In this document: positions 1 through 7,753 of the stretch, one piece after another
Layout of the letters: every line of letters starts with the position of its first letter
How positions within the stretch are numbered: the first letter of the stretch is position 1
Assembly (NCBI GenBank): GCA_021160705.1
Contig: JAGHBZ010000415.1
Coordinates: 1-10,228, forward strand
Direction of reading: 5' to 3'
Source of the DNA: Candidatus Sumerlaeota bacterium
GTDB taxonomy: Bacteria; Sumerlaeota; Sumerlaeia; MWCT01; JAGHBZ01
DNA length: 10,228 bases
Translations under genes and position numbers: made by a program
The notes under the pieces: model-generated
Told to the model about the DNA's origin: nothing
Database searches by the model: none
What the model saw: the letters and a program-made list of their open reading frames with translations, nothing else

Positions 1-434
1 ATGGGCCTTGGCCCCACAAAGCTCATATCCCCTTTTAGTATATTTATAAGCTGGGGCAACTCATCCATAGCCGTTGCCCGAAGGATTCTTCCTACTTTGG
101 TAACACGAGGATCATTTTCTAAAAATATCATTTTATGTCTTTTACCCTTTAAGTGTTTCATGGTTCTAAACTTAAGCCACCGAAATGGTTTGTCATATCT
201 ACCTGGTAACTGTAAAGAAAAAAAGATTGGCCCTCTATCTTCTAAATAGATAGCTATAGCAATAATGATCCATAAAGGGAGAGAGAGTATTAACCCCAGA
301 AACGATAAAACTATATCAAAAGGCCTTTTGAGGAAGGGTTCTTTTATTTTCATTTGGCTTAAAAGGATAAAAGGATCCTTTGAGGAAAGGACCTTTTTCT
401 CACGGGAGTACATTGTTATATCATGTTCATTCAT
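1..434 (-). CDS. Undecaprenyl-phosphate sugar phosphotransferase (initiating PGT), 5' part
   Basis: Partial gene, start seen, 3' end beyond the left edge; 144 residues are visible. It belongs to the bacterial sugar transferase family (WcaJ C-terminal/PglC type), which moves a sugar-phosphate from a UDP-sugar to undecaprenyl phosphate at the inner face of the membrane and so starts each repeat unit. Visible signs: KRPFD (residues 36-40) leading into a hydrophobic stretch of about 24 residues broken by Ser51-Leu-Pro53, as expected for the re-entrant helix of monotopic enzymes; KFRTM ending at Met92; DPRVTKVGR; the catalytic Asp124-Glu125 in MDELPQ; and SFVGPRP at 139-144 at the edge. Only about 35 residues precede the core, so it is the short form without an N-terminal multi-helix domain. 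The ATG at 434 overlaps the stop of the upstream glycosyltransferase by 8 bases, with a weak AAGTGA ribosome site. Acceptor and sugar specificity cannot be read from the sequence. Confidence 0.93.
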   Translation of the reverse strand, partial: MNEHDITMYSREKKVLSSKDPFILLSQMKIKEPFLKRPFDIVLSFLGLILSLPLWIIIAIAIYLEDRGPIFFSLQLPGRYDKPFRWLKFRTMKHLKGKRHKMIFLENDPRVTKVGRILRATAMDELPQLINILKGDMSFVGPRP

Positions 435-1686
435 TAATCACTTGATGTATTTGGTTAGCGACTATTTGCGCTTGGCGCTCCACAGTGTAGGCTTCGGCGG
501 TTTTATATCCTGACTCAACAATACGACGGCGTAATTTCGGGGATTTAATGAGAGTCCAAATAGCATCTACTAAATCTTCTACCGACTTTGGTTTTACTAA
601 GAGGCCATTATGTCCATGATGAATTATTTCAGGTATTGCCCCAACTCCACTACAGACCACAGGTAACCCAAAAGCCATTGCTTCTAAAATAACCTTTGGG
701 AAGCCTTCAGTAATTGACGGAAGTACAAATACATCACTCTGTAAATATTTTTGGATTAGTGCTGGACCATACTGTATGTATCCCCGCAGGTGAACACGGC
801 TAGATAATTTCAGTTTTTTAATTAAATTCACAAGCTTACGAAGCGAAGGACCATAACCAACAATGTCCAAATTTATTTCAGGAGGCAATTGAGTCATAGC
901 ATGTATTAAATATGGTATGCCTTTTGAAGGATACAATCTTGCAACACAGAGGATCTTTTTTACAATCGGTCTAAAAAAGCGACTGCGGCCTAGCGTTATA
1001 TCATTGTTATTAATAGAACTAACCAGAATCTTATGGCATATAGGAGCAAGTGTGGAATATTTATTGTAATTTTTTTCTCCATGGACAAAAACTGGGGACC
1101 TTTTTATAATAAATTCACTTAACATGTCTTGGAACTTAACCATAACCTGAGCAGCCATTTTTGCGGGGCCTGTTAAAAGCTCTCCATATTTTACGCTATC
1201 AGACCATTCGCCTTTAACATGTACTACAAGTTTCTTTCCTTTTTTGCGAGATAAAACGTAAACATATATTCCTAATAATGACGGCAATCGCAAAAAAACA
1301 ACGTCACATCGAGCAATGACTTCGTTGATACTTCTTAGCGTAGGTAATACTATTTTTGGAAACTTTAAAAAAAATTCTATGGGTGAGTTATAAAAGGGTC
1401 TGCTATGATAATATAGGTTCAAGGAAGATGCTCCATAATTAGTGCTTTTAATCGACGTGTTATAAAAAGGTCTAATATGGTAATCCAAATTAGACCTATA
1501 ATTATTATTTTTACGTAAATCCGAAACCTGCATTGTAGGACCTGTTACTACCACTTCATCAAAATACCTTGCCAGTTCGGAATAGAATAAATTTAATGGG
1601 GACTCCATTGCAAATGACACCCCGTCACTTAGTAAAAATTCCTCCCCGAAGATGAGCAGTTTATAATTTTTGCTGTAGTATGCCAA
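427..1686 (-). CDS. GT4-family glycosyltransferase (group 1), TTG start
   Basis: Retaining GT-B glycosyltransferase likely to add one sugar to the lipid-linked repeat unit in the cytoplasm. The N-terminal part (KLLIFGEEFLLSDG, about residues 9-22) resembles the first strand and loop of GT4 enzymes. The C-terminal donor domain begins near residue 246 (LCVARLYPSKG) and carries the EX7E pair in EGFPKVILEA (Glu327, Glu335), followed by GLPVVCSGVGAIPEII and the HNGLLVKP loop. Length, about 419 residues, is usual. The frame is open to a GTG at 1695, but that GTG is itself part of the AAGGAG ribosome site (1695-1700). The TTG at 1684-1686 sits 8 bases after that site and is the better start. Residues about 62-103 hold an imperfect internal duplication (listed separately). 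The donor sugar is unknown. Confidence 0.9.
   Translation of the reverse strand: MAYYSKNYKLLIFGEEFLLSDGVSFAMESPLNLFYSELARYFDEVVVTGPTMQVSDLRKNNNYRSNLDYHIRPFYNTSIKSTNYGASSLNLYYHSRPFYNSPIEFFLKFPKIVLPTLRSINEVIARCDVVFLRLPSLLGIYVYVLSRKKGKKLVVHVKGEWSDSVKYGELLTGPAKMAAQVMVKFQDMLSEFIIKRSPVFVHGEKNYNKYSTLAPICHKILVSSINNNDITLGRSRFFRPIVKKILCVARLYPSKGIPYLIHAMTQLPPEINLDIVGYGPSLRKLVNLIKKLKLSSRVHLRGYIQYGPALIQKYLQSDVFVLPSITEGFPKVILEAMAFGLPVVCSGVGAIPEIIHHGHNGLLVKPKSVEDLVDAIWTLIKSPKLRRRIVESGYKTAEAYTVERQAQIVANQIHQVINE
1378..1503 (-). repeat. Imperfect tandem duplication inside the GT4 gene
   Basis: Two adjacent segments of the glycosyltransferase encode related peptides: NYRSNLDYHIRPFYNTSI (copy A, bases 1450-1503) and NYGASSLNLYYHSRPFYNSP, with a final I (copy B, 1378-1440). 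They share the pattern NY..S.L..YH.RPFYN..I. In DNA the best conserved piece is a 15-base stretch with one mismatch at 1459-1473 and 1387-1401. Each copy also has a shared ATAATT at its other end (1498-1503 and 1435-1440). Copy B is 9 bases longer, which keeps the frame. It lies in the acceptor-side domain, away from the catalytic residues. An old duplication is the simplest reading; convergence between short aromatic-rich loops cannot be ruled out. Confidence 0.6.
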
Positions 1687-1694
1687 GAAAAGCA

Positions 1695-1700
1695 CTCCTT
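1695..1700 (-). promoter_or_regulatory. Ribosome binding site deciding the GT4 start
   Basis: On the minus strand the bases read AAGGAG, immediately after the stop codon of the transposase remnant (1701-1703). Its last G is the first base of the upstream-most GTG (1693-1695), so that GTG cannot be well served by it. The TTG at 1684-1686 follows at 8 bases, a normal spacing. Confidence 0.65.
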
Positions 1701-2105
1701 TTATTTAAAGCTTGAAATGTAAATAACCCCTTTTAGCTCATCAAACCTCTTTAAACCTTCACTCATTCCCATCTTTCTTAACCAATTCTCTGTTGCATCT
1801 GTTGAAGGTGTTTTCTCAAGCTGTAATAGCTCTCTTAACCCTTCGTCCATTTTAATCTCTCTCGAATCCTTTATTGCTCTATCTCTTCTATTTAACATGA
1901 GGATAACGGGAATAACAAATTCAGAGGTTGTGTATCCCCGGCTACTACCTAGAGCAGGCGGATATTTGTCTATTATTGAGGCCATCTTTAACCCATAAAT
2001 AAATTCACCAAATAAAATCAGTCCTTGGGCTGTAATAATGTGGCGAGTGGTCTCGATTTTGAATGGTAAAATCTGGTTTACAAAACTATTTTTATATTGT
2101 ATCAT
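1701..2105 (-). pseudogene. IS1380-family transposase, N-terminal remnant
   Basis: Open frame of 134 codons that matches the start of IS1380-family transposases as I know them: TAQGLILFGEFIYGL, then SRGYTTSEFVIPVILML, REIKMDEGLRELLQLEKTPS, and NWLRKMG. Full members are about 400-450 residues, so only roughly the first 120 are present. The frame then leaves the family pattern and stops (after ELKGVIYISSFK). The DDE catalytic core normally lies further on and is absent, so it cannot be an active transposase. The usual GGG-R-ED segment after the MLN block reads NRRDRAIKD, consistent with decay. No second half, inverted repeats or target duplication were found nearby. It fills the gap between two glycosyltransferase genes, 10 bases after one stop and just before the ribosome site of the next. 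Confidence 0.82.
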
Positions 2106-2115
2106 TTCTCATTTT

Positions 2116-3216
2116 CTACTCCTTAACGGGTTTTTGCCATTCTGATCGCGGAATTTGGGTCTTAAGACGAGGAGGCGATGCTTGGTGACTATCTAGAAGT
2201 AGGCGAAGGGCTTTTTCCAGAGTAGAACTCACGTTTTCGACTGAGAAGTTCTGTTGGAGATATGCTCTGGCCTGTAATCCTATTTGCCGGTTCTGTTCTC
2301 TGTTTCTAAGAAGTTTTCCGATGACTGCAATGACTTGTTTCTTGTCTTTTAGGTTAATGTGAAATCCTGTTTCGCCATGAATTACATATTCTGCTGCAGG
2401 TGAGTCGTGATTGATAACAGTAGGTAAACCAAATAACCCTGCTTCAAGAAGGACATTCGGGAGGCCGTCCTGCCCACTAATATAAAGGAGGAAGGACGCC
2501 TGTCCATATAATTCCATTAGTTTTGCTTGTGATATCTGCCCAGTAAAAAGATACTGGTAGTCAGAAACCATGGTTAATACTTTGGGCAAATACACCCCGC
2601 CACCTATAATTTGCCATTCACCGCCTAATAGCTTAATAGCATGACTGATGAAAGGGATGGATTCAACCAAGGGTTTAACTTTCCCCCAATAATTGAAATT
2701 CGTCACTGTAAGTACAAGCGGCTTCGAATGAACTGACAATCGAGAATGCACCAAGGTGCTAGATAGAGAAAATAAATCACTACTATAATGAATGGGAACG
2801 ACGAAAGAGAGTTTATTACGTAAGCAGGAATGTAACACCTTGTCTAGATGGCTCGAAACGGGTAATATTCCATTTGCATACTTAACAGCCATTAGTCCGA
2901 CAAATATGTCCGCACGGTAGGCTAAGCCACGAGGTTCTGCAAGTTCTTGCCAAATGTTGCCCTTTAATCTCACGCAATAGGGAATCCTAGCTAGCTTGAG
3001 GTATAAAAGCGCTGGTAATGCCGCTATACCTGGAGCTTCGAATAGAGCCACTTCAGGACGGCCTTGCAATAACAATCGTAATAGATTGGCAACAGACTTG
3101 AGATACCGAGAGAACGAACTTCTCAGGTGCAGCTTAACTTCACAAAACTCGATTGAAGACTTCATTAGAGGGAATCGCTCTTTAGACCGTTTTGAACTGA
3201 TATAAAGCAATTTCAT
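2116..3216 (-). CDS. GT4-family glycosyltransferase (group 1)
   Basis: Predicted cytoplasmic GT-B glycosyltransferase for repeat-unit assembly, 366 residues. The ATG start gives MKLLYISS, a typical first strand. The N-terminal domain contains VALFEAPGIAALPALLYLKL (57-76) and CVRLKGNIW (81-89). The donor domain has LVLTVTNFNYWGKVKPLVE (167-185) and WQIIGGGVYLPKVL (201-214). The nucleotide-sugar motif reads QDGLPNVLLEAGLFGLP (249-265), so the first acidic residue of the usual EX7E pair is Asp250 and the second is Glu258; HGETGFHINL follows at 280-289. Asp for the first Glu is a conservative change and I take the enzyme as active. It starts 26 bases after the polymerase stop with no strong ribosome site, and ends 10 bases before the transposase remnant. 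The acceptor and donor sugars are unknown. Confidence 0.9.
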   Translation of the reverse strand: MKLLYISSKRSKERFPLMKSSIEFCEVKLHLRSSFSRYLKSVANLLRLLLQGRPEVALFEAPGIAALPALLYLKLARIPYCVRLKGNIWQELAEPRGLAYRADIFVGLMAVKYANGILPVSSHLDKVLHSCLRNKLSFVVPIHYSSDLFSLSSTLVHSRLSVHSKPLVLTVTNFNYWGKVKPLVESIPFISHAIKLLGGEWQIIGGGVYLPKVLTMVSDYQYLFTGQISQAKLMELYGQASFLLYISGQDGLPNVLLEAGLFGLPTVINHDSPAAEYVIHGETGFHINLKDKKQVIAVIGKLLRNREQNRQIGLQARAYLQQNFSVENVSSTLEKALRLLLDSHQASPPRLKTQIPRSEWQKPVKE

Positions 3217-3242
3217 GAGTTGGCTATGCGCTCTATGCTTGT

Positions 3243-4541
3243 TTATCTCGCGGAACTACTGCGCCCTTGCTGATCTCGCCCTGATGTTTGCATATTGTGA
3301 AGAACGAGAATTACGGAAATGAACAGCCATATCCCGTAGTGCGGAGTGATATTTGCCGCCACTCCCTCCGCCATAATCGTTATAAGCGAGCATATCGCAA
3401 ATATAGATAAAAAGACATAACGGTCGTGTTGTGATTTTTGGAATTGTCTAACGTTTTTCATCGCCACATATAATATACTTCCCCAAATCACCATCATTAT
3501 TAAAAGACCAAAGGCGCCATCAGCCACGAGTTCTTCGACCAATGAGTTGTGAGGAACCCAGTGATAACCGGCAATCCCTTCCTCATAAAGGACAAATTTC
3601 TCTTTACCAAATCCAAAGAGTGCATAGTGAAGCTCGGATGACACTAGGTTTATTCCCAGACGATAACCCAATAGGCGTTCTTCAAAAGTAACCCACCGTA
3701 GTGCGATAAGTGACTGCGCTATAGGCTTGCCATAATTCATGATTATAAATACCAATACTAGAGAACCAATGAGAACCAGCAACCTCAGCTTTACCAGCTT
3801 ACTCTTTGAAAGTTTTTTTGAAAATAAAGACAACATACCTATGGTCAACATTATCCCCGCTATGATACTCATCCAAGTCCCTCTGCTCCCGTTCAACATA
3901 ATTCCAGTTATGACTAAGGGCAGGGCCAAGACTGACATCAGCTTCCAACGAAAAGTCCTCGCTCTTGAAATACTAATCACCAAAAGTGGCACAAGAGGAA
4001 GTGTCCAGGCACCATAGCCGTCTGCTGAGTCAAATAATGGCAGACTACCTATTGCTAGAGGGCCCAAATGCAATATTGTGGCTCTCTGTAAACCTGGGAG
4101 GTGTATACACCCTAATGATTGCAAATATGCCAACCCAAGTGCCAATACCGCTGATAAAAGATAGGCTTTAAATGTCCAAGCTAGGAGTCTCTTTTTATTA
4201 GTTGAGAGGAGAAAAAGACTGATAAAAATTGTGTACTCTAAAAAGTTGAGCGGCCTACGAATGTCGTAGCCATAAACATTTTGATATTCCCAAAAAAGAC
4301 TTATTAGACTCTCCCCAGCCCATACTAGTAATAGTGCCAAAATTGTTTTGGTTTGACGTGTTATTTTTAGTTGCTCCTTTTTCTTCAAAACTGCATATCT
4401 CATCAGTGATAGAGAAAAGGCAAAAATAATCACGACCTGAGTGAGATTGAGACTTATACCACCGCCTATATTGACCGATAGTCGTCTAATTGAAGCGAGA
4501 GGAGTTAATAAGACTATGATGGCAATTAGGCAGTCAATCAT
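3243..4541 (-). CDS. wzy: O-antigen ligase/polymerase-like membrane protein (probable Wzy)
   Basis: Polytopic inner-membrane protein of 432 residues with about 10-12 hydrophobic segments, of the O-antigen ligase/polymerase superfamily. In this locus it most likely links repeat units outside the membrane (Wzy). Family signs, numbered from the chosen start: LNGSRGTW (216-223), FGFGKEKF (309-316) within a large extracytoplasmic loop, and HWVPHNSLVEELVADGAFG (327-345), matching the HN-x-L-x-E-x-G-x-x-G pattern of the last part of the domain; a short basic, polar tail ends the protein. The frame is open to a GTG at 4559, but the ATG at 4541 forms an ATGA overlap with the upstream glycosyltransferase stop and starts just before the first hydrophobic helix (MIDCLIAIIVLL), so I prefer it. 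A lipid-core ligase is the alternative; presence beside wzx and several glycosyltransferases favours polymerase. Confidence 0.87.
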   Translation of the reverse strand: MIDCLIAIIVLLTPLASIRRLSVNIGGGISLNLTQVVIIFAFSLSLMRYAVLKKKEQLKITRQTKTILALLLVWAGESLISLFWEYQNVYGYDIRRPLNFLEYTIFISLFLLSTNKKRLLAWTFKAYLLSAVLALGLAYLQSLGCIHLPGLQRATILHLGPLAIGSLPLFDSADGYGAWTLPLVPLLVISISRARTFRWKLMSVLALPLVITGIMLNGSRGTWMSIIAGIMLTIGMLSLFSKKLSKSKLVKLRLLVLIGSLVLVFIIMNYGKPIAQSLIALRWVTFEERLLGYRLGINLVSSELHYALFGFGKEKFVLYEEGIAGYHWVPHNSLVEELVADGAFGLLIMMVIWGSILYVAMKNVRQFQKSQHDRYVFLSIFAICSLITIMAEGVAANITPHYGIWLFISVILVLHNMQTSGRDQQGRSSSAR

Positions 4542-5755
4542 AGCGATTCGAGCGGACACTTGTGATAAATCACAGATAGAATCTGCTCCAATAAGAACTC
4601 ATTAATAACTTGCCAATCAAAACGGTGAACTGAAGAAACAGCACGTATTGCAATCTGTTGTCTCTTTGCTATATCTAAGTACATCCTTTCAATCGCATCT
4701 GCCAACTGATATGGATTGTTTGGTTCAACAAGAATACCATTATCCATATTGCGAATTATCTGTCGAATACCTTCTAAGTCTGAAGCGATTACAACCTTTC
4801 CAAAGGCCATATACTCAAAAACCTTGATAGGCGACACATATTCTGTTTGTCTACTCCTTGGAAAAGGATAAAGGCATACATCTGCAATCTGAATATGTCC
4901 GAGCACCTCGGTGTGTGGCAATGGACCAGTAAATGTTACGACATCGTCAAGGTTGTGGGCATTAATAAATGACTCGAAGAACGATCGTTCATTTTCATCA
5001 ACGGGCCCAACCAAGGTTAATTGAAATTCTTCTATGCAATGGCGTTGTAACAGTAATGAGCACGCTTGCAGAATTGTATCTGTGCCTCTTGCACGGCTTA
5101 TATGACCAACGTATAAGAGGCGAAACATACCTTTTTGTTCAAGCACTCGAGATAACTCTTTTTTGCCTTGGAACTTACGAATTGTGTGAAGAGAAACCCC
5201 ATTTGTTACTTCTATACACTTATGTGCTATCTCAGCGATTTCCAGGGTCTTGATAAGGCCTTTTAATATGACGATCGCGTCAGCATATCTTAATGCTCGT
5301 TTAGCCATGAGCAATAGAAGTTGCTGGTATACGCGAAGTAGATATCCTAAGAAATGACCTTGCTCTTTTTCTAAAGCTAAGGCCAAATCATCTAAGATAT
5401 CAGCAATCCATGTTCGGCCAAGTGCTTTACTGCAGAAACCCAGCACCAGAATCATGTTGTTGATGGAAAAAATTGTATATATTATCCGGATACGCGGCAC
5501 CATCAAAATGTGCCAAACTGCCCAAAAGGGAAATATCAGCGTGCTTAGAATTTGAGTTGTGCCCGGGCAAATTCTAATACTCTCGGCAACGTGGGACAAT
5601 GAGTGTGGTACAGAATATTTGGCCAAAATGTGTACATTAAATGCAGAAGAAAGCATGATGATGCGCTGATAAACTGCTTTGTTTGGCACTTTAGGGATAT
5701 TATTAACAAGGACAATGATATCAGACTTAATTGAGGCTGGAGCAATGGTGCTCAT
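4538..5755 (-). CDS. GT4-family glycosyltransferase (group 1)
   Basis: GT-B glycosyltransferase of 405 residues, probably adding a sugar to the undecaprenyl-linked repeat unit. Residues 11-20 form the first beta strand (SDIIVLVNNI). WIADILDD (116-123) matches the D-x-x-D-type segment of many GT4 acceptor domains, VTNGV is at 183-187, and the donor domain opens with FRLLYVGHISRARGTD (211-226). The donor site reads SPIKVFEYMAFGKVVIASDL (308-327): the first position of the classical EX7E is replaced by the SP(I/L)K form common in this subgroup, with Glu314 as the conserved acid; NGILVEP follows (340-346 region). The ATG at 5755 has an AAGG ribosome site at 5761-5764. The stop overlaps the polymerase ATG by 4 bases, so the two are probably translationally coupled. 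The broken gene lies directly upstream. Confidence 0.91.
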   Translation of the reverse strand: MSTIAPASIKSDIIVLVNNIPKVPNKAVYQRIIMLSSAFNVHILAKYSVPHSLSHVAESIRICPGTTQILSTLIFPFWAVWHILMVPRIRIIYTIFSINNMILVLGFCSKALGRTWIADILDDLALALEKEQGHFLGYLLRVYQQLLLLMAKRALRYADAIVILKGLIKTLEIAEIAHKCIEVTNGVSLHTIRKFQGKKELSRVLEQKGMFRLLYVGHISRARGTDTILQACSLLLQRHCIEEFQLTLVGPVDENERSFFESFINAHNLDDVVTFTGPLPHTEVLGHIQIADVCLYPFPRSRQTEYVSPIKVFEYMAFGKVVIASDLEGIRQIIRNMDNGILVEPNNPYQLADAIERMYLDIAKRQQIAIRAVSSVHRFDWQVINEFLLEQILSVIYHKCPLESL

Positions 5756-5760
5756 TGGAG

Positions 5761-5764
5761 CCTT
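5761..5764 (-). promoter_or_regulatory. Ribosome binding site of the GT4 gene at 5755
   Basis: The minus strand reads GTAAGG followed by CTCCA and the ATG at 5755, giving a short purine-rich site at about 5 bases. It supports independent initiation of this gene although the gene upstream is broken. Confidence 0.55.
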
Positions 5765-5830
5765 ACTCTGGGAAAAGATTGTGAGCCTTTTGCTCCGAAA
5801 CTTCTGCTTGTATAATCCCCCGACATGGTA

Positions 5831-6245
5831 TCAATATCTAGCAATGATTTCCAAACGTATCAACCCAATACCGCTCATTTTTCTAATGGCCTCACTTCTC
5901 AGCTTGAGTAGCAAGTCTAAGAATCTTTTCCGCGCCCTAGCACGGGCAAAAAACGGACAATCCCTTATTCCCTTGCTGCTCAATAGGCAACGATCCAACG
6001 TCATTTAGAACAAGGTCAATGGAATTATTCTTTATTGCTTGGTGCACAGACGCTTTCTGAGCACTTAGCAGCTCCTGCGCCAGACTAAAAGTTAACCAAT
6101 GTCCTCCAAAAATGTCGGAAGGTAGGTTATTCATGATGGCTTCCATAAATAGTAGGTGCCTTTCCACTGCTGTGATGGTATAAATCTGACCTTTCTTGTT
6201 ATTCTTTGGCTGTCGGGACGGTGGTTTTACTATCATAGGCATCAT
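5831..6245 (-). pseudogene. Frameshifted, truncated gene; possible glycosyltransferase remnant
   Basis: The frame opens with ATG at 6245, forming an ATGA overlap with the wzx stop, the same coupling seen elsewhere in this operon, and runs 102 codons to a stop at 5937-5939. A run of six T on this strand (5948-5953) lies just before that stop. Removing one T joins it to a second open stretch (beginning GLSVFARARARKRFLDLLLK) ending at a TGA at 5831-5833, for about 137 residues. The amphipathic Arg/Lys/Leu-rich continuation looks like coding sequence. Segments such as NNSIDLVLNDVGSLPI could be part of a GT-B N-terminal domain, but no donor-domain motif is present and I cannot name the family. Even repaired it is far too short for a GT4 enzyme (about 350-420 residues). 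A genuine small protein of 102 residues is the alternative. Confidence 0.5.
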
Positions 6246-7753
6246 TTGTTAAAACCTAAGCCTGAACTTAGCCTAGTACAAGCTAATCTGAGTAAGCGTA
6301 ACGACGTCGGTTCTCTTAAAGCGATGAGAGAGACCATATAAACAAAAACACTTATCATTATCTTGAACAAAAGATCCATCTCTACGCTCTGCAAACTAGG
6401 GAGAATATGACTGACTACAAACCACATAAGCCCACTAGCCACAAAAGGAACTGTAATTCTACTTGTCATCAGTCTCCATTTCCAAGACTCATGTCGGGAG
6501 GAATACCGCCATAAAAGAAACGCGTACAGGAGGTAACTAATAAAGGTAGCATATGCAGCACCTATTGGACCCACAGAAGGCACCAATATAAGATTAAGGC
6601 AGATATTAAATAAACCGGAAAACAAAAGTAGTTTAAAAAGTGTGTCTGTGCGCTCATACAGTTGCAGAGGAATGCCAAAATACTCGCTTAAGCCCTGTAA
6701 GAATGCGCCTCCTACAATCCAAGGCAGTAAATACATAGCGTGCCCATAAGAAGCCGGGAAGAGAAGGGTTATGAACGAACGCCGGACCGTGGTCAGTCCA
6801 AAGACAATCGGGACGGTAACCAGAAGATATACGTATAGGAATCGGCTTGCTGCAATCTCTGCTGAATCTGGATTGTCCCCTGACCACTTATCTACAATAA
6901 TGGGAAAAGCTACTAACATGATAATACGGATTGCAATGCCGATTAACTGGCTAGACACACTGTATATTGCGCTGTATACAGCCACATCGCTCTCGCCATT
7001 AAACCACGCGATCACATACCGGTCACCGGAGTCCAAGACAATCGCAAAGGCAGCAACGCCCATTAGAGGGAACCCATATCGAAAGAATTTCTGGGCTAAG
7101 TCATTGGAAAACGATATCTTTGATACTTTCATATTTGGACCAAATTCCAGCGCTCCAACCAGAATTCCAATAATTCCTGAGCCCAATAAAATTGCTGCCG
7201 ATCCTTGCAAGCCTGCCCTTATTAGTAGTATGCCTACTAAAAGACCTCCCACAGCATATGACACCGAGTATGTGGCAAAGCGAATAGCTCTGTGGTCTGC
7301 TTGGGCTAGTTTTAGGGCCACATTATATAAACCGCGTCCCAGGGCAAAAAGAGCTGTAAGTACCAGTAGGAATAGCCATTCCGGCGAAATCAGCGTCGCG
7401 AAAAGTAGGCCCAGTATGATGCCCATCAAGAAAATGCCTGCTGTCAAGCATATCAGGAGCAGATTTACTGTCCCATATAACACACGAAGTTGACCAGTTT
7501 GATGCCACTGTCGATAATAGCGCAAAATCGAATGCTGTACCCATGCAAATAGCACCAAAGCAGTCAACGTGCCTCCAGTGGCTAGCAATGAATATCTACC
7601 ATACTCAGTAGGAGAGAGGAGACGGGTAAACACAACAACACTTATGAAAGACGCCAACGCCGGCACCAAACGTGCTGGTGCATAGCCGAGCAGTTCAATA
7701 AGAATACCCCGCATACTGCCTGAGCGGGTAGCTACTGATCCGGTTTGTTGCAT
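6242..7753 (-). CDS. wzx: Wzx-type polysaccharide flippase (MOP/PST family)
   Basis: Integral membrane protein of 503 residues with about 12-14 hydrophobic helices across the whole length, expected to move undecaprenyl-linked repeat units from the inner to the outer face of the membrane. The N-terminal family pattern is clear: ARLVPALASFISVVVFTRLL followed by SPTEYGRYSLL (about 27-57). FRYGFPLMGVAAFAIVLDSGDRYVI in the middle is the usual start of the second half (F-x-x-G-x-P ... D-R-Y). LVPSVGPIGAAYATFISYLL near residue 410-430 matches the conserved L-I-P-x-x-G-x-x-G-A-A segment. The ATG at 7753 has only a weak upstream GGTGG; an internal ATG at 7714 is possible and would shorten the cytoplasmic tail. 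The gene starts 50 bases after the aminotransferase stop, and its stop overlaps the next, broken gene by 4 bases. Confidence 0.93.
   Translation of the reverse strand: MQQTGSVATRSGSMRGILIELLGYAPARLVPALASFISVVVFTRLLSPTEYGRYSLLATGGTLTALVLFAWVQHSILRYYRQWHQTGQLRVLYGTVNLLLICLTAGIFLMGIILGLLFATLISPEWLFLLVLTALFALGRGLYNVALKLAQADHRAIRFATYSVSYAVGGLLVGILLIRAGLQGSAAILLGSGIIGILVGALEFGPNMKVSKISFSNDLAQKFFRYGFPLMGVAAFAIVLDSGDRYVIAWFNGESDVAVYSAIYSVSSQLIGIAIRIIMLVAFPIIVDKWSGDNPDSAEIAASRFLYVYLLVTVPIVFGLTTVRRSFITLLFPASYGHAMYLLPWIVGGAFLQGLSEYFGIPLQLYERTDTLFKLLLFSGLFNICLNLILVPSVGPIGAAYATFISYLLYAFLLWRYSSRHESWKWRLMTSRITVPFVASGLMWFVVSHILPSLQSVEMDLLFKIMISVFVYMVSLIALREPTSLRLLRLACTRLSSGLGFNK

Noticed and set aside
265..513. 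Short plus-strand open frames near the left end
   Set aside because: The minus strand here encodes a clear phosphoglycosyl transferase with catalytic motifs and the end of a GT4 gene.
5679..6008. A 109-codon plus-strand open frame crossing the gap before the GT4 gene
   Set aside because: It is antisense to the GT4 start and to the frameshifted remnant, and its residues show no pattern of a known family. The minus-strand reading explains the region better.
6771..7493. A 240-codon open frame on the plus strand
   Set aside because: It lies wholly antisense to the well-supported wzx gene, has no recognisable domain, and its Pro/Thr/Arg-rich composition is typical of a mirror frame of a membrane protein gene.
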